Assembly (NCBI GenBank): GCA_034509735.1
Contig: JACGWO010000007.1
Span: forward strand, 25,820,046 to 25,884,045
Source of the DNA: Sesamum alatum
Taxonomy: Eukaryota > Streptophyta > Magnoliopsida > Lamiales > Pedaliaceae
Direction: 5' to 3'
DNA: 64,000 bases
The translations under genes were made by a program, and so were the position numbers. The notes under the pieces are model-generated. The model was not told the DNA's origin and searched no databases. It saw nothing but the letters and a program-made list of their open reading frames with translations. Shown here piece by piece: positions 1 to 11,087 of this stretch. The stretch's first letter is position 1. Every line of letters starts with the position of its first letter.

Positions 1-640
1 AGTTTTTTAACAGAAAATCACACTAATTACAATAATTCACACTAATTGCAAAAAATCACACTAATTACAATAATTCACACTAATTGACAGAAAATCACCA
101 AAATTTACACTAATTACAGAAAAATCACCAAAAATTACAGAAAATTACAGAAAAATTGTACACTAATTTTTTTAAATTTTTTAAAATGATAGATTTTCCA
201 AATTTTCAGTCTTTTTGAATTTTCAGATTTTTAAAAAGTACAAATTTCCAGATTTTTAATTTAATCACAAAAAATTACCAAAATAAACCAAAATACAAAA
301 ATTTTCATTAATCACAAAAAATTACCAAAATTTTCTTTAACTACATAAATATACCAAAATATCCCTAAATTGTATAACTAATTCAGAAAAATCAACAATA
401 ATGCAACAAAAATACAATACAATTATGCAATAATTTACAAAAAATTTCAACAATTACAGTACAATTATGCAATAATTTACAGAATATTTCAACAATTACA
501 GTATAATTATGCAATAATTTACAGAAAATTGAACCAAAATATTCAAAAATGACAGCAAGATTACTGACATAAATTACAAAAATGAGAGCAAAAATAGAAA
601 AAAAAAAATATATATATATATATATATATCAAAGTAGGGT
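1..640. repeat. AT-rich degenerate tandem-repeat tract
   Basis: The tract holds short reiterated phrases such as CACTAATTACAATAATTCA near the start. At about 410-530 there is a cleaner array in which ATTATGCAATAATTTACA recurs near 421, 462 and 504, a period of about 41 bp. A (TA)n run follows at 609-628. No coding sequence is visible. It probably belongs to the interior or 3' side of the CACTA element, but this cannot be proved because the left terminus was not found. Confidence 0.5.
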
Positions 641-940
641 TTTGGAAACCCTAGTTATAGTGGTACAGTAAGGCGGCGGCGGAGGTGGTTGTGGAAGCAG
701 AACCTCTGGCGGTGGAGGCTGGTGGCGGAGTGCAATGGAGATGCAGAGAGTGATAGAGAGGGAGAGTGTGACGGCAACGGAGAGAGAGAGAGATAGAGAG
801 GGCGACGGCGATGGGAGAGGGCGAGGTGAGACGGCGACGGAGAAAGGGCGATTGAGAGACTAAGAGACAGAGAGGGAGAAGGAGGAAGCGGAAGGAAATG
901 GGGAAAAATCAGCCAAGGGCTGATTTTATATCAGAACGTT
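640..940 (-). other. GC/purine-rich block, possible captured 5' leader
   Basis: On the plus strand this is a GA- and GGCGG-rich stretch standing out from AT-rich surroundings. Read on the minus strand it is a CT-rich, CCGCC-containing segment ending in ACTAGGGTTTCC, the kind of composition seen in plant 5' leaders. No open frame of useful length was found. It could be a leader or first exon of a second CACTA gene (TnpA-like), or captured host sequence; neither can be decided here. Confidence 0.3.
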
Positions 941-949
941 GGAACTTCC

Positions 950-2215
950 AATACGACGTCGTTTTGCAGTTAAAACAACGACGTTTTAAGATATATCACT
1001 GACTATAAGGTAACTAGGAACGGTCATTTAATATACCTTGTGTTACTAGTACTGTTCCTAAAGAGAAAATGACGTCGTTTGCTTAGTTGTATATAGGTAC
1101 CGTTCCTATTTTCGTATAGAGTCGTTCCTATATGTATTACAATTGTTTTTTTTTATCTTCTTAGATAATAAATATAAATTAAGAAAAACACGTTCTGAAC
1201 ACTTATTTTATTAAATAAACGTATACAACTGGATGTTTAAATATTTTAAAAATCTATAATAATTTCCAAAAAATAGACACACGTTCACAATATGAAGTAT
1301 ATTTATAAATTTATGTTTGTTAGTATTTCACATATGTAACTAGCATCATATATTGTTGTACTGCACGGCATAATCAGACTGTTCGATATGATATAACACA
1401 CAAAAGAATACATTATATGTCGTTTTGAAATATTTCGGTGTGTGGATCTCGAGGTATCGTATCCGGCCAGTATTCATTGTAACAAAAACAGATGCATCCT
1501 TAAATCCGGGTTACTGATTGAAAATCAGACCATTGGACATCAATTCATATCCATAACCTTGTATGTGTTAAAAAATGGTATTGATCCGGCTGACGGATGT
1601 TGAGATATTGGACAAATTGGTTGGAATTGTAATACTAGGAACGGTTACCTAATAGACAACGTGTTCCCAATACCGTTCCTATTATAAAGAATGATGTCAT
1701 TTTAATGCACTCACGTAGTTACCATTCCTATTATAATTTGGAACAGTCGTGTATAAACTTACCGTTCCAATAGTTGAATTTCCCACCAATTTTTCATTGT
1801 ACGAAATATTGGACTACAATTTGGAACGGTCGTAGGTTTTCACCTACCGTTCCTAATTCAAATTTCCCACATTTTTTTTAATTAGCCGCCATATTTGAAA
1901 TATTGTACCTCAAATAGGAACGGTCCTGATAAATTTGGACCGTTCCTAATTCAAATTTCCCTCATTTTTTTTAGTTAGCCACCACATTTGAAATATTGTA
2001 CCTCAAATGGAATGGTCATGATAAATTTGGACCGTTCCTAATTCAAATTTCCCTCATTTTTTTTTAATTAGCCGCCATATTTGAAATATTATCCTCAAAT
2101 AGGAACGGTCCTGATAAATTTGGACCGTTCCTAATTCAAATTTTCCTCATTTTTTTCAATTAGCCGCCATATTTGAAATATTGTACCTCAAATAGGAACG
2201 GTCCTGATAATCAAA
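950..2215. repeat. Left subterminal repeat region of the large CACTA
   Basis: GGAACGGTC and its complement GACCGTTCC recur through this stretch. At about 1915-2210 they form near-perfect local inverted pairs: AGGAACGGTCCTGATAAATT is followed by GGACCGTTCC, repeated about every 90 bp with ATTAGCCGCCATATTTGAAA between units. Such arrays are the binding sites of the TnpA-type protein in known CACTA elements; that role here is inferred. Confidence 0.7.
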
Positions 2216-3528
2216 ATACATCCATCAAATACAATTTTTACAAAAACTGTAATAAAAAATTACATATATTTTTTGGAAAATTCAATAAGTCTCTTCATCG
2301 AACTCAGCCTCGTCAAAGCTATCTTCATCTTCGAATTCACTGTCTGGCGAGCGCGATGGCCCTGCTCCATGATCAACGACCAATTGTATTCCCGTTGGGT
2401 CATGCAGTTCAAAGGTTTGGTTATCTATTACAACATCTGAATTAGGTACGACTTCATCCATCTGATAGGCGACAATCGCGAGTCATCGATTACTCTTAGA
2501 GCCTTGATTTTGCAAACAGCTTTCCAGTCGACTTTGTCCTTCTTCATGCTCGGGTAATCCGCGTAGTAGACTTGTACTGCTTGTTGTGCCAGTATGAATG
2601 GTTCATTCTTTTGGTAGAGCTTTTTGAAGTTGACATCAACGACATGATAACGCGGGTGTATCTTCATGCCTCTGACCGGATCGACCCAATGACAATTAAA
2701 CAGTACAATGTGCATGTTTGGAATTAGTGGGTAATCTAGCTGAATTATCTCTTCCAAAATTCCATAGAAATCAGAATCCGTGTCTGTATATGATGAGCTT
2801 TTGACACAAACACCACAATTCATTGTTGACTTCCCAACATTGTGACGTTCAGTGTGGAAATTGAAGCCATTGACGAAGTAAGACGGGTATGTCGTCACTT
2901 CTGCTCTAGGGCCCCAATAATGCAACCCCAATAATTCGTCGCTTGTGTGATTCAATTCGGGTTTCACCTAATGATATATATAGCAATTAAAATAATTGAT
3001 TACAAATTAATGAACATATCACATTTACAAGAAATCAATGATACTTACACGAGTCTTGAACCAATCCTGGAATTGTGTCACCACTAGTTGATCAATTATC
3101 AGGTCATCCGAATTGTGTTGCTCGAACAGTTCATTCATGAATGACCTGTTATAGTAAAACTGATAGTTACTATACATGTAATTGAATTTAAAATGATTCG
3201 TACGAGATCATTACACTTACTCGTAGTACGGTGCAACTACTTCACGATTACACAAGACGTATGTCTCGATAGCATGAAGTTCCTCCCTGCTCATCTCTTC
3301 TTCGAGGCTCCACTTGCTCGGCCTGGGTAATTGAAAATGGATCTTCGGATTCGATCGTCGTTGCTCGTGAGATCATCGTTCTGACCGGGTCTGTTTCGCT
3401 TGCAGAGAATGTGTGGTTCGAAGTAATGAGAGGAGACAAGTCCAATTTCTTCGACAATATAAGCCTCTACAATTGACGCCACGACGTGTGCTTTGTTTTT
3501 CACCTTTTTCTTCAAATCGCGTAGGAAT

Positions 3529-3595
3529 CTATTCATATGAAAATTTATTAAATTGCAAATAATAAATATATATTTAACCGTATTTATTTAATTAC
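3529..3595 (-). other. Intron in the TNP2-like gene
   Basis: On the minus strand the coding sequence ...GAAAG meets GTAATT at 3595. Coding resumes after ...GAATAG at 3528 with the arginine codon completed across the junction. The length (67 bp), GT-AG borders and restored frame all support a real intron. Confidence 0.7.
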
Positions 3596-4205
3596 CTTTC
3601 AAATGGGTACATCCACCTGTATTGCACGGGGCCCCCAACGCGCGCCTCATATGGAAGGTGAAAAATTAGATGCTCCATTGAGTCGAAAAAGGAAGGAGGA
3701 AAAATTTTCACACATGATGACGGCTACACTATCTTCCAATTCTTTTACCTTGGCCACATCTAGTGTTGTTAAGCATAGGATCTGGAATAGAAGGCTCACT
3801 TCCGTCAAGGCCCCCCACACGTGCTTTGGAAGCATTTCACGGAAGGCAACCGGAATCAATTTCTGCATGAATACATGACAATCATGGCTCTTCATGCCGT
3901 GCATCCTCAACTCCTTCAGGTCGACGCAACGGGCCAAGTTAGAGGCATACCCATCAGGAAACCTAAGATAACGAATCCACTCATATATTTTCTTCTTTTG
4001 CTCCTTTGTCAGTGTATATACCGCCTTGGGCATCACGTTCGGTCTGCTTTCGTCCACCTCAAGCTCCGGCCGATTACATATGATCTTCGGATCCTTCCGT
4101 GCATTCAGATTGTCCTTCGTTTTTCCCTTGATGTCCATCATAGTATTGAATATATTATCGAACACATTCTTCTCAATATGCATGACATCAAGATTGTGTC
4201 GTATC

Positions 4206-4210
4206 AGATG
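4206..4210. repeat. Target-site duplication AGATG (left copy)
   Basis: AGATG directly precedes the TGTAG start of the left gypsy LTR and is repeated at 13124-13128 directly after the right LTR. Confidence 0.9.
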
Positions 4211-6260
4211 TGTAGCACCCTCTAATGACACTACGACTATATCTTCCCTAAGTATCACTTAATGTAAACCCGGACTATATATGTAATTATGCACATGATA
4301 CAGTCCCTGCTGAGTATAATTATACGTAGCCTAAAAATCTCAACAAGCATATTTATCATCTCATCCACAAAATCACACATATATATATATATATATATAT
4401 ATCAAGTACGTAAAAAATGGAACAGTTATAGTTAGTCCACATGTCATTCTCACTTTTAATCCAAAATGAGACTTCTATTTCTATTTACAATGAGGAGAAA
4501 ACTACATACTGGCCCGACCTGATTGGAATGCAAAACGTGAACCTAGTTGTCGTGAATAGGCACAACATAATCTACACCTGAAAAATATTAGCAGAGGGAT
4601 GAGCCTGCAACTCAATAAGTAAATAACCGGCACTAGCTATACACGCACCTCAATTATATCAACAAGACAAAAAACAAGCAACGTATATAAAATATAATCA
4701 ACTTGATCAAGCACATTTTATTTCATTTCTCCACGTAGTTATCTCATAAAAGGTGATCAATCAAACTTGTCTTTTCCTAGTTGGCTTATCAGAAAGGTGA
4801 TATAGTGGTTTTCTCCACCAACTCAACCTCACTATTCATTCATATATACACATGAATCCCTTTGACATGCCACACAGGCTCATCAATCTAATTTCGCATC
4901 ATAGCTCTTTTCATTTCATTTTGCCACATAGGCTATTCAACAACATCAAGGCGTATTCATATCATAATTACATTCAATTTCCATCACTCTCTCGATTCCA
5001 CATATCACCGTTCTTGTAAGCCAACAAGCCACATAAAACCACATATCAGCATTTTTCACGTACAAGCACATAACACTGGTATCAAACAGCCAATGGCATA
5101 TCTTCCTCATTTCACTTTCACGACATAATCATTTCGAAGTAATCATCAACCACTCTCACAGTTCAAAATAGATTAGTCCAGCACGAATCATAGGCTCACA
5201 TAAAAGTAATATCACCAAGAAATGAAACATATATAGATAATACTAATTATTTACGTACACAACACTAATAGGGAAAAGGAACATATATAAGCAGTACTAA
5301 TTATTTACTTACCTCGACTTACAACGATCTAACTTGGATGTAGGGAGTTGTTCAGTTCACCTTATCCCTCTTGTCTTATAATAAGTTATAATGCATATAA
5401 TCAACTTATCAAAAGTATCGTAATTTCTAAATAAAATATTAAATAAATTATATATATATTTCACCAATATCTCAATATTTCATTAATCCCTCATCCTATT
5501 ATAGCTATCATTCATAATAACAATTCTTGGATTGTATTTATCACCAAAATATACTTATTTTTAGTAAATATAACATTTTCATATATAATTCTATAATATT
5601 TCTCAAATAAAATTTTCAACCCGATTAAACTAAGCCAATCAATTATAGAAATTATTAATTCTAGTAAATTAAGCAGTTTAAGCCATTAATTATAACACCC
5701 CTATTCAATTGAGACATTTAACCAGGCACTAATTATAAATACTCAAATTCATAAAATTTTCCGGTTAAACACTAAATTGAGTAGTATAAATAACATTTAA
5801 CAAATGCACTAATTAAATAATATAATTATATAAATTAATAATAATTTTAAAATGAAATTCTTACCTTACACAGTGTCGAGCATGTTGTGTGTGTGTGTGT
5901 GTGGGTGATGTGTGTGAATATGTGTGTTTTGGTTTCCCAAAATGAAATATTGTAAAGGTTTATACCTATATAAATGTAGGTAGGTGAGGCGGTGTCCTGA
6001 CAGCCACTTTTTCCAATTTCGCTCTTTTTTTTCTTTTTTTTTTTCTTAATTTTATTAAACTTTTTTCAAAATACCCATTACGTCCTTTTTAATTTCTTAA
6101 TTAATATATTTGCTCCCAAATATTATATAAAGTTCCAATTCACTCCATTCAAGTCTTAATATGATCACAATTTAATCTATAATATATCTACTAATTATAA
6201 ATTTCTTAAATAATTACCAATTAACCCCATAATTATGAATAAAAATTTGTGGGCGTCACA
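4211..6260 (-). repeat. 3' LTR of the Tekay-like element
   Basis: This is a 2050-bp direct repeat of 11088-13123. It begins TGTAGCACCC and ends GGGCGTCACA on the plus strand. It contains a (TA)n run near 4379-4402 and a (TG)n run near 5889-5902, both shared with the other LTR but differing in length. Scattered substitutions and small indels separate the copies. Confidence 0.93.
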
Positions 6261-7801
6261 ATTCTCCCCTCCTAATAAAAATTTCGTCCTCGAAATTTAA
6301 TAAACGTACCGGTTCAGAGAATAAATATGGATACTTCTCTCTCATACTCTCCTCAACCTCCCAAGTGGCTTCTCTGGGAGAGTGATGACTCCATTTTACC
6401 TTCACCATGGGTATTTCGTTATTCCTCAACTTCTTTATACTCCGATCCCAATTTTCTATTAGTTCTTCCATGTACGTTAATCCCTCTGATATTTCTATCT
6501 CCGGTTCATGCAAAATGTGACTAGGATCAGATTGATATCGACGTAACATGGACACATGGAACACATCATGTATTTGCGATAACTCTGCTGGTAATGCTAA
6601 TCGATAAGCAAGTGGTCCGACTCGCTCAATAATTTCGTATGGCCCAATATATCTCGGACTTAACTTCCTTGCTTACCGAATCTTAAGATTCCCCTCCATG
6701 GTGATACCTTCAGAAAAACTTCTCTCCCACCTCATATTCCATCTCCCTGTGATGTTTGTCAACATAGCTCTTCTGACGATCTTGTGCTGCCTTCAAACAC
6801 TTTTTAACTATTTGTACCTAATTCACTGTTTCTTGGACTAATTCGGGCCCCTCAAGTTGTCTTAATCCCTCAACGTCCCAACAGATTGGACTTCGACATT
6901 TTCTTCCATACAAAGCTTCATGTGGAGCCATGCCAATACTAGAATGAAAACTATTATTATATGCAAATTCCATCGGTGGTAAATGATCATCCCAATTTCC
7001 TCTGAACTCAATTACACAGGCTCTCATCATGTCCTATAACGTCTGAATGGTCCTTTCTGATTGTCCATCTGTTTGAGGATGAAATGCTGTACTAAAGTGC
7101 AATCTGGTACCTAATGCCCTTTGCAAGCTTCCCCAGAAATGATAAGTAAATCGATGATCTCTGTCGGAGACTATAGAGGTAGGAATTCCATGTAATCTCA
7201 CAATTTCCGAAACATACAACTCAGCCAACTTATCTAAAGAATCATTTTGTCTTACTGGCAAAAAGTGAGCAGATTTAGTCAATCTATCCACGATCACCCA
7301 AATAACATCATGTTTCTTGAACTTACGTGGTAATCCAATTACAAAATCCATAGTAATCTTTTCCCATTTTCATTCAGGTATAGATAGAGGATGAAGCTTA
7401 CCGGCTGGTGCTTGGTGTTCTGCTTTAACTTGCTGACAAGTTAAACATCTAGCTACAAACTCTGCAACATCTTTCTTCATGGTTGGCCACCAATAGTAGG
7501 GTCTCAGGTCTCGATACATCTTGGTACTGCCAGGATGCATCGCATACAGTGCATAGTGCGCCTCGTGCATAATCTCCGTTCTCAATTCCTCTACATTCGG
7601 CACACACATACGCTTTCCATTTAATAACATACCATCTTCCTGTATTACAAATTGGTCATTCTTTTCTTCTTGTGCCTTGACTTTCATTTTCTGCAAGTAC
7701 GGATCACTATTCTGTGCATTCTTAACTTTGTCCCTAAGGGAGGGCTTCACTTGAAGAGTGGCAAGTAAAAGATCATCACCAACGCTAAAACTCGCATTCA
7801 T
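6256..7801 (-). pseudogene. Gypsy integrase with chromodomain-like tail (broken)
   Basis: The order on the minus strand starts with an H2C2 zinc-binding region at 7801-7370 (H...H spacing, then CLTCQQVKAEH). The integrase core at 7351-7034 has DRLTKSAHFLPV, the second acidic residue in IVSDRD, and FHPQTDGQSER with the catalytic glutamate. A stop at about 7031 is followed by the GNWDDHLPPMEFAYNNSFH and LYGRKCRSP block (7030-6818). The C-terminus at 6564-6256 has MFHVSMLRRY and then VKWSHHSPREATWEVEE, a chromodomain-like segment that in chromoviruses directs insertion to particular chromatin. Several frame breaks make it non-functional. The ORF runs into the LTR, as is usual for this lineage. 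Confidence 0.88.
6261..6274 (-). other. Polypurine tract of the Tekay-like element
   Basis: On the minus strand the sequence just before the 3' LTR reads AGGAGGGGAGAAT, directly abutting the TGTGACGCCC start of the LTR. Position and composition are those of the plus-strand priming site. Confidence 0.8.
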
Positions 7802-9133
7802 TGCTGAGGGCAGCTAAATACTCCACATTATAGCAAATCATACCTGCTAGTTTGTCCACCGTCTTTCTACTCAAAGCATCTGCAACTACATTTGCTTTTA
7901 TGGGGTGATAATCAATAGTACAATCGTAGTCCTTCAACAACTCGATCCACCTTCTTTGCCTCAAATTTAACTCTTTCTGTGTTGGAATATACTTTAAGCT
8001 CTTGTGATCGATAAATATTTGGAATGTTTCTCCATATAGATAATGCCTCCAGATTTTCAATGCATGCACAATAGCTGCCAGTTCCAGATCATGAGTGGGA
8101 TAGTTCAGTTCATGCGGCCTCAATTGCCTCGAAGCATAAGCTATAACCTTTCCATGCTGCATGAAAACACATCCGAGTCCTTGCCGTGAAGCATCAGTAT
8201 AACCACATATCCTCCATTCCCAAATGGCAATGCAAGAATAGGTGCTGAGGTAAGTCTTTTCTTTAACTCTTCAAAACTCTGATCACACATGTTATTCCAA
8301 TTGAACGGTGCATTCTTCTTTAATAAATTCGTCAGAGGTTTCGCAATTACAGAGAAGTCTTTTACAAATCTTCTATAATACCCAGCCAATCCCGGAAAAC
8401 TGCAAACTTCCGATGCATTTTTAGGTGGTTCCCACTCTAAAATAGCCTTAACTTTTGCCGGATCAGTTTGTACCTCTTGCTTCGAAACAACATGCCCTAA
8501 GAAAGCAATCTCCTCCATCCAAAATTCACATTTGCTAAATTTAGCATATAGTTGCTTTTCTCTCAAGATTTGTAAAACTGTCCTTAAATGTTGTTCATGT
8601 TCCTCGTGACTACTGGAGTATGTCAGGATATCATCAATAAACACAATCACAAAGTGATCAAGGAATAGCTGTAAGGTTTTGTTCATCAACGACATGAAAG
8701 CAGCAGGGGCATTCGTTAACCCAAATGGCATAACAACAAATTCATAATGACCATACCTGGTTCGAAAAGCTGTCTTTGGAATAGACCCTTATTCGATCCG
8801 TAATTGCCAATACCCTGATCTCAAGTCAATTTTTGAAAACACAGTTGCACCCTTTAACTGGTCAAGCAGATCATCTATCCATGGCAAAGGATACTTGTTC
8901 TTAATTGCGGTCCGATTCAATTGCCTATAATCAACACATAATTTCATACTCCCATCCTTCTTCTTTACGAATAACACTGGTGCTCCCCAGGGCGAAATAC
9001 TTGGTCGTATAAACCCCTTATCCAGTAATTCTTCTAATTGCTTCTTTAATTCTTTCAATTCTAGCGGAGCCATTCTATATGGTGCAATCGAAATAGGTGC
9101 TGCCCCAGGAATAGTTTCTATTTCAAAATCCAC
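7785..9133 (-). pseudogene. Gypsy reverse transcriptase and RNase H (broken)
   Basis: The RT begins near 9133 with [20 protein letters not shown], followed by the conserved [20 protein letters not shown] and [14 protein letters not shown] blocks. The [13 protein letters not shown] block and the catalytic loop, here FIDDIL in place of the common YIDD, lie at 8731-8600. RNase H follows at 8162-7785, with [30 protein letters not shown], and [10 protein letters not shown] ending in ADALSRK. At least two frameshifts (about 8732-8788 and 8141-8162) divide the frame. Confidence 0.9.
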
Positions 9134-10977
9134 TTCTCGATGAGGTGGTAACCCAGGTAATTCTTCTGGAAAAAATCAGGAAATTCCCTAACTACTGGAA
9201 CATCTGACACACCCGGACTGACCTTCGTAGTATCACGTACACTGGCTAGATATGCTTCACACCCTTCTCTAATTAAATTAAAAGCAGTCATAGCAGAAAT
9301 TAAACAATTAGTTATAATTTTTCTTTCTCCCACTATAACTGTCTCCATCTGCCCATTGATTTCTACAGCCACCTCTTTTGTTTGACAGTCCATCAAAGCA
9401 TGATTACTAGATAACCAATCCATCCCCAGAATAACATCAAACTCCCTAAGGTTTATTACAACCAAATCTGCATATAGTGTGATACTATCCACTACTATTG
9501 GACAAGATCTCACTACTGTGTTAACAAGTATAACCCCACCAGCAGGTATAGATACGCATAAGTCATGCCCTAATGGTTCAATACTAGCATGCACACGTGA
9601 TGCAAAATCATGTGATGTAAATGAACAAGTAGATCCTGGATCAATTAACACATGCGCACCAGAATTGCAAATAGAAAAGGAACCAGTAATAACCTCAGGT
9701 GCAGTAGGAGCTTGTTCCCTGGTGATGGCATACACCCTTGCTTGTGGCTGAGATTGACTACTTTGTCCAGTCGATGTTGTAGCAATAGTCCCGCTACCTC
9801 GACCCCCTCTTCCTCGACCCCTACTTGTACTAGCCCGTTGCACATTTTCCCCCACGCTACTTGGTCCTGAAATCTGGGATCCACTGGCGTCAACTCTCCA
9901 CGTAGGACAATCCCTGACAATATGCCCTGGTTGGTGGCAACGATAACACACGACTGGCTGGACTCCCCAACATTTACCGGTATGTTTCCTACCGCAATGC
10001 GTGCACGACGGAATAGACCTTCCACTAAACGATCTGGTTGGACCCTGTCTTCCCCCAAATCCAACTGAAGTACACCCGCCTCTACTCAAAGACACTGATG
10101 GAGACCTATTAGTTTGACTCATTCCTCGGCCTCTGTACCTGCCTCTTTGAAAACTAGAACCCTTAAAGGAAACTGCACCGCTTGGTCCACCTGTAAGGTT
10201 AGGATTACCTGTCCACTTCTTCCGTTTAGATTCAGCGGAATTCCTCTCTATGGATGTCTCTTCAGCTCTCAACGCTGCTTCCAAAAGTGCACTATAACTC
10301 GGAGGTTTGATTGTTATCTTCTCTCGTATCTCAAGCCTCAGGCCTCTTTCAAATCTGTCTCGCCTCAATTCATCAGTACTTACCTCTTCTGGAGCATACT
10401 TGGATAGTTTCACAAATTGTAGCTCGTATTCGGCAACAAACAAATCATTTTGCTTTAACTCTAGAAATTCAACTTTCTTATGGTTTCTATAGACCGGTGG
10501 AGTGTATTTCTCAGCAAATTCCCTCAAGAAATCATTCCATGTTAAAGTGATTGGTCGATTCCTACTCCCTGGAACAGTTTCCCACCAATCCAACGCATCT
10601 TTCTCCAATAAAGACACCGCATACCTCAATTTTTGTTCAGAAGTGCATTCATTTCGATCTAGAACTCTTTCCGTATTTCTCAACCACTCTTCTGCTTCTG
10701 TAGGATCAGTTGTACCAGCAAATACCTTCGCACCCTGCCTTCTAACTATCTCATAATTTTTATCAATGACTACCTCTTGTGGTTGGGGTTGGGGTTGGGG
10801 GTTGTGGAGCCATCCTCTGCATAAACTCTAGGAATTGTTGCATAAAAGGATTTACTTCTAGTTGGGGAACATTTCTATCTAGGCTTCTAACCCCTGATGT
10901 TCAGATGCATGATCATGACCCTGCACAGACTCTAATGACTCAGTTGGGCCAGTAACGTTTTCACCTGATGCTTCCAT
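9118..10977 (-). pseudogene. Gypsy gag and aspartic protease (broken at the start)
   Basis: Gag is read from a plausible ATG at 10977-10975, but that frame meets a stop within about 35 codons. The long open stretch then starts upstream of 10683 (EAEEWLRNTERVLD) and stays open to about 9118. It carries the retrotransposon gag domain (LDWWETVPG, FLREFAEKY), a basic/serine-rich linker, then two zinc knuckles (CTHCGRKHTGKC and CYRCHQPGHIVRDC at about 10000-9890). The protease is marked by VLIDPGSTCSF near 9650, where the usual D-S/T-G triad reads DPG, as in several plant gypsy elements. The frame shifts into the RT near 9130. Confidence 0.88.
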
Positions 10978-11070
10978 CCTATATGAAATGCATATGTATA
11001 ATTAGACTCGTAATATATATTCTACGTATAATACCACATATCATCAAACACCCCAGAGAATCTAATCCCT

Positions 11071-11082
11071 GCTCTGATACCA
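11071..11082 (-). other. tRNA-iMet primer-binding site
   Basis: On the minus strand, five bases after the 5' LTR end at 11088, the sequence reads TGGTATCAGAGC. This is the standard plant primer site complementary to the 3' end of initiator methionine tRNA. Confidence 0.93.
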
Positions 11083-11087
11083 CCAAA

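Larger units (their letters stand above)
2428..4210 (-). pseudogene. TNP2-like transposase, 3' part (decayed)
   Basis: This is the C-terminal half of the CACTA transposase, coded right to left. Block 4210-3596 begins inside the TNP2 catalytic region (RHNLDVMHIEKNV) and runs through the conserved LRMHGMKSHDCHVFMQ and WGALTEVS stretches typical of the family. A 67-bp intron with GT-AG borders lies at 3529-3595 and joins phase-correctly to the next exon (FLRDLKKKVKNKAHVVASIVEAY). A further exon is recognisable at about 3050-3150. The last block, 2967-2428, carries a DUF4216-like domain (YWGPRAEV, then GVCVKSSSY and MHIVLFNCHWVD). The frame is interrupted, and the gene is cut at 4210 by the gypsy insertion; its 5' half resumes at 13129. 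The domain order matches plant TNP2, so identity is secure; function is lost. Confidence 0.85.

Noticed and set aside
3821..4225. 134-aa plus-strand frame
   Set aside because: Antisense to the TNP2 coding sequence, which matches a known family on the other strand.
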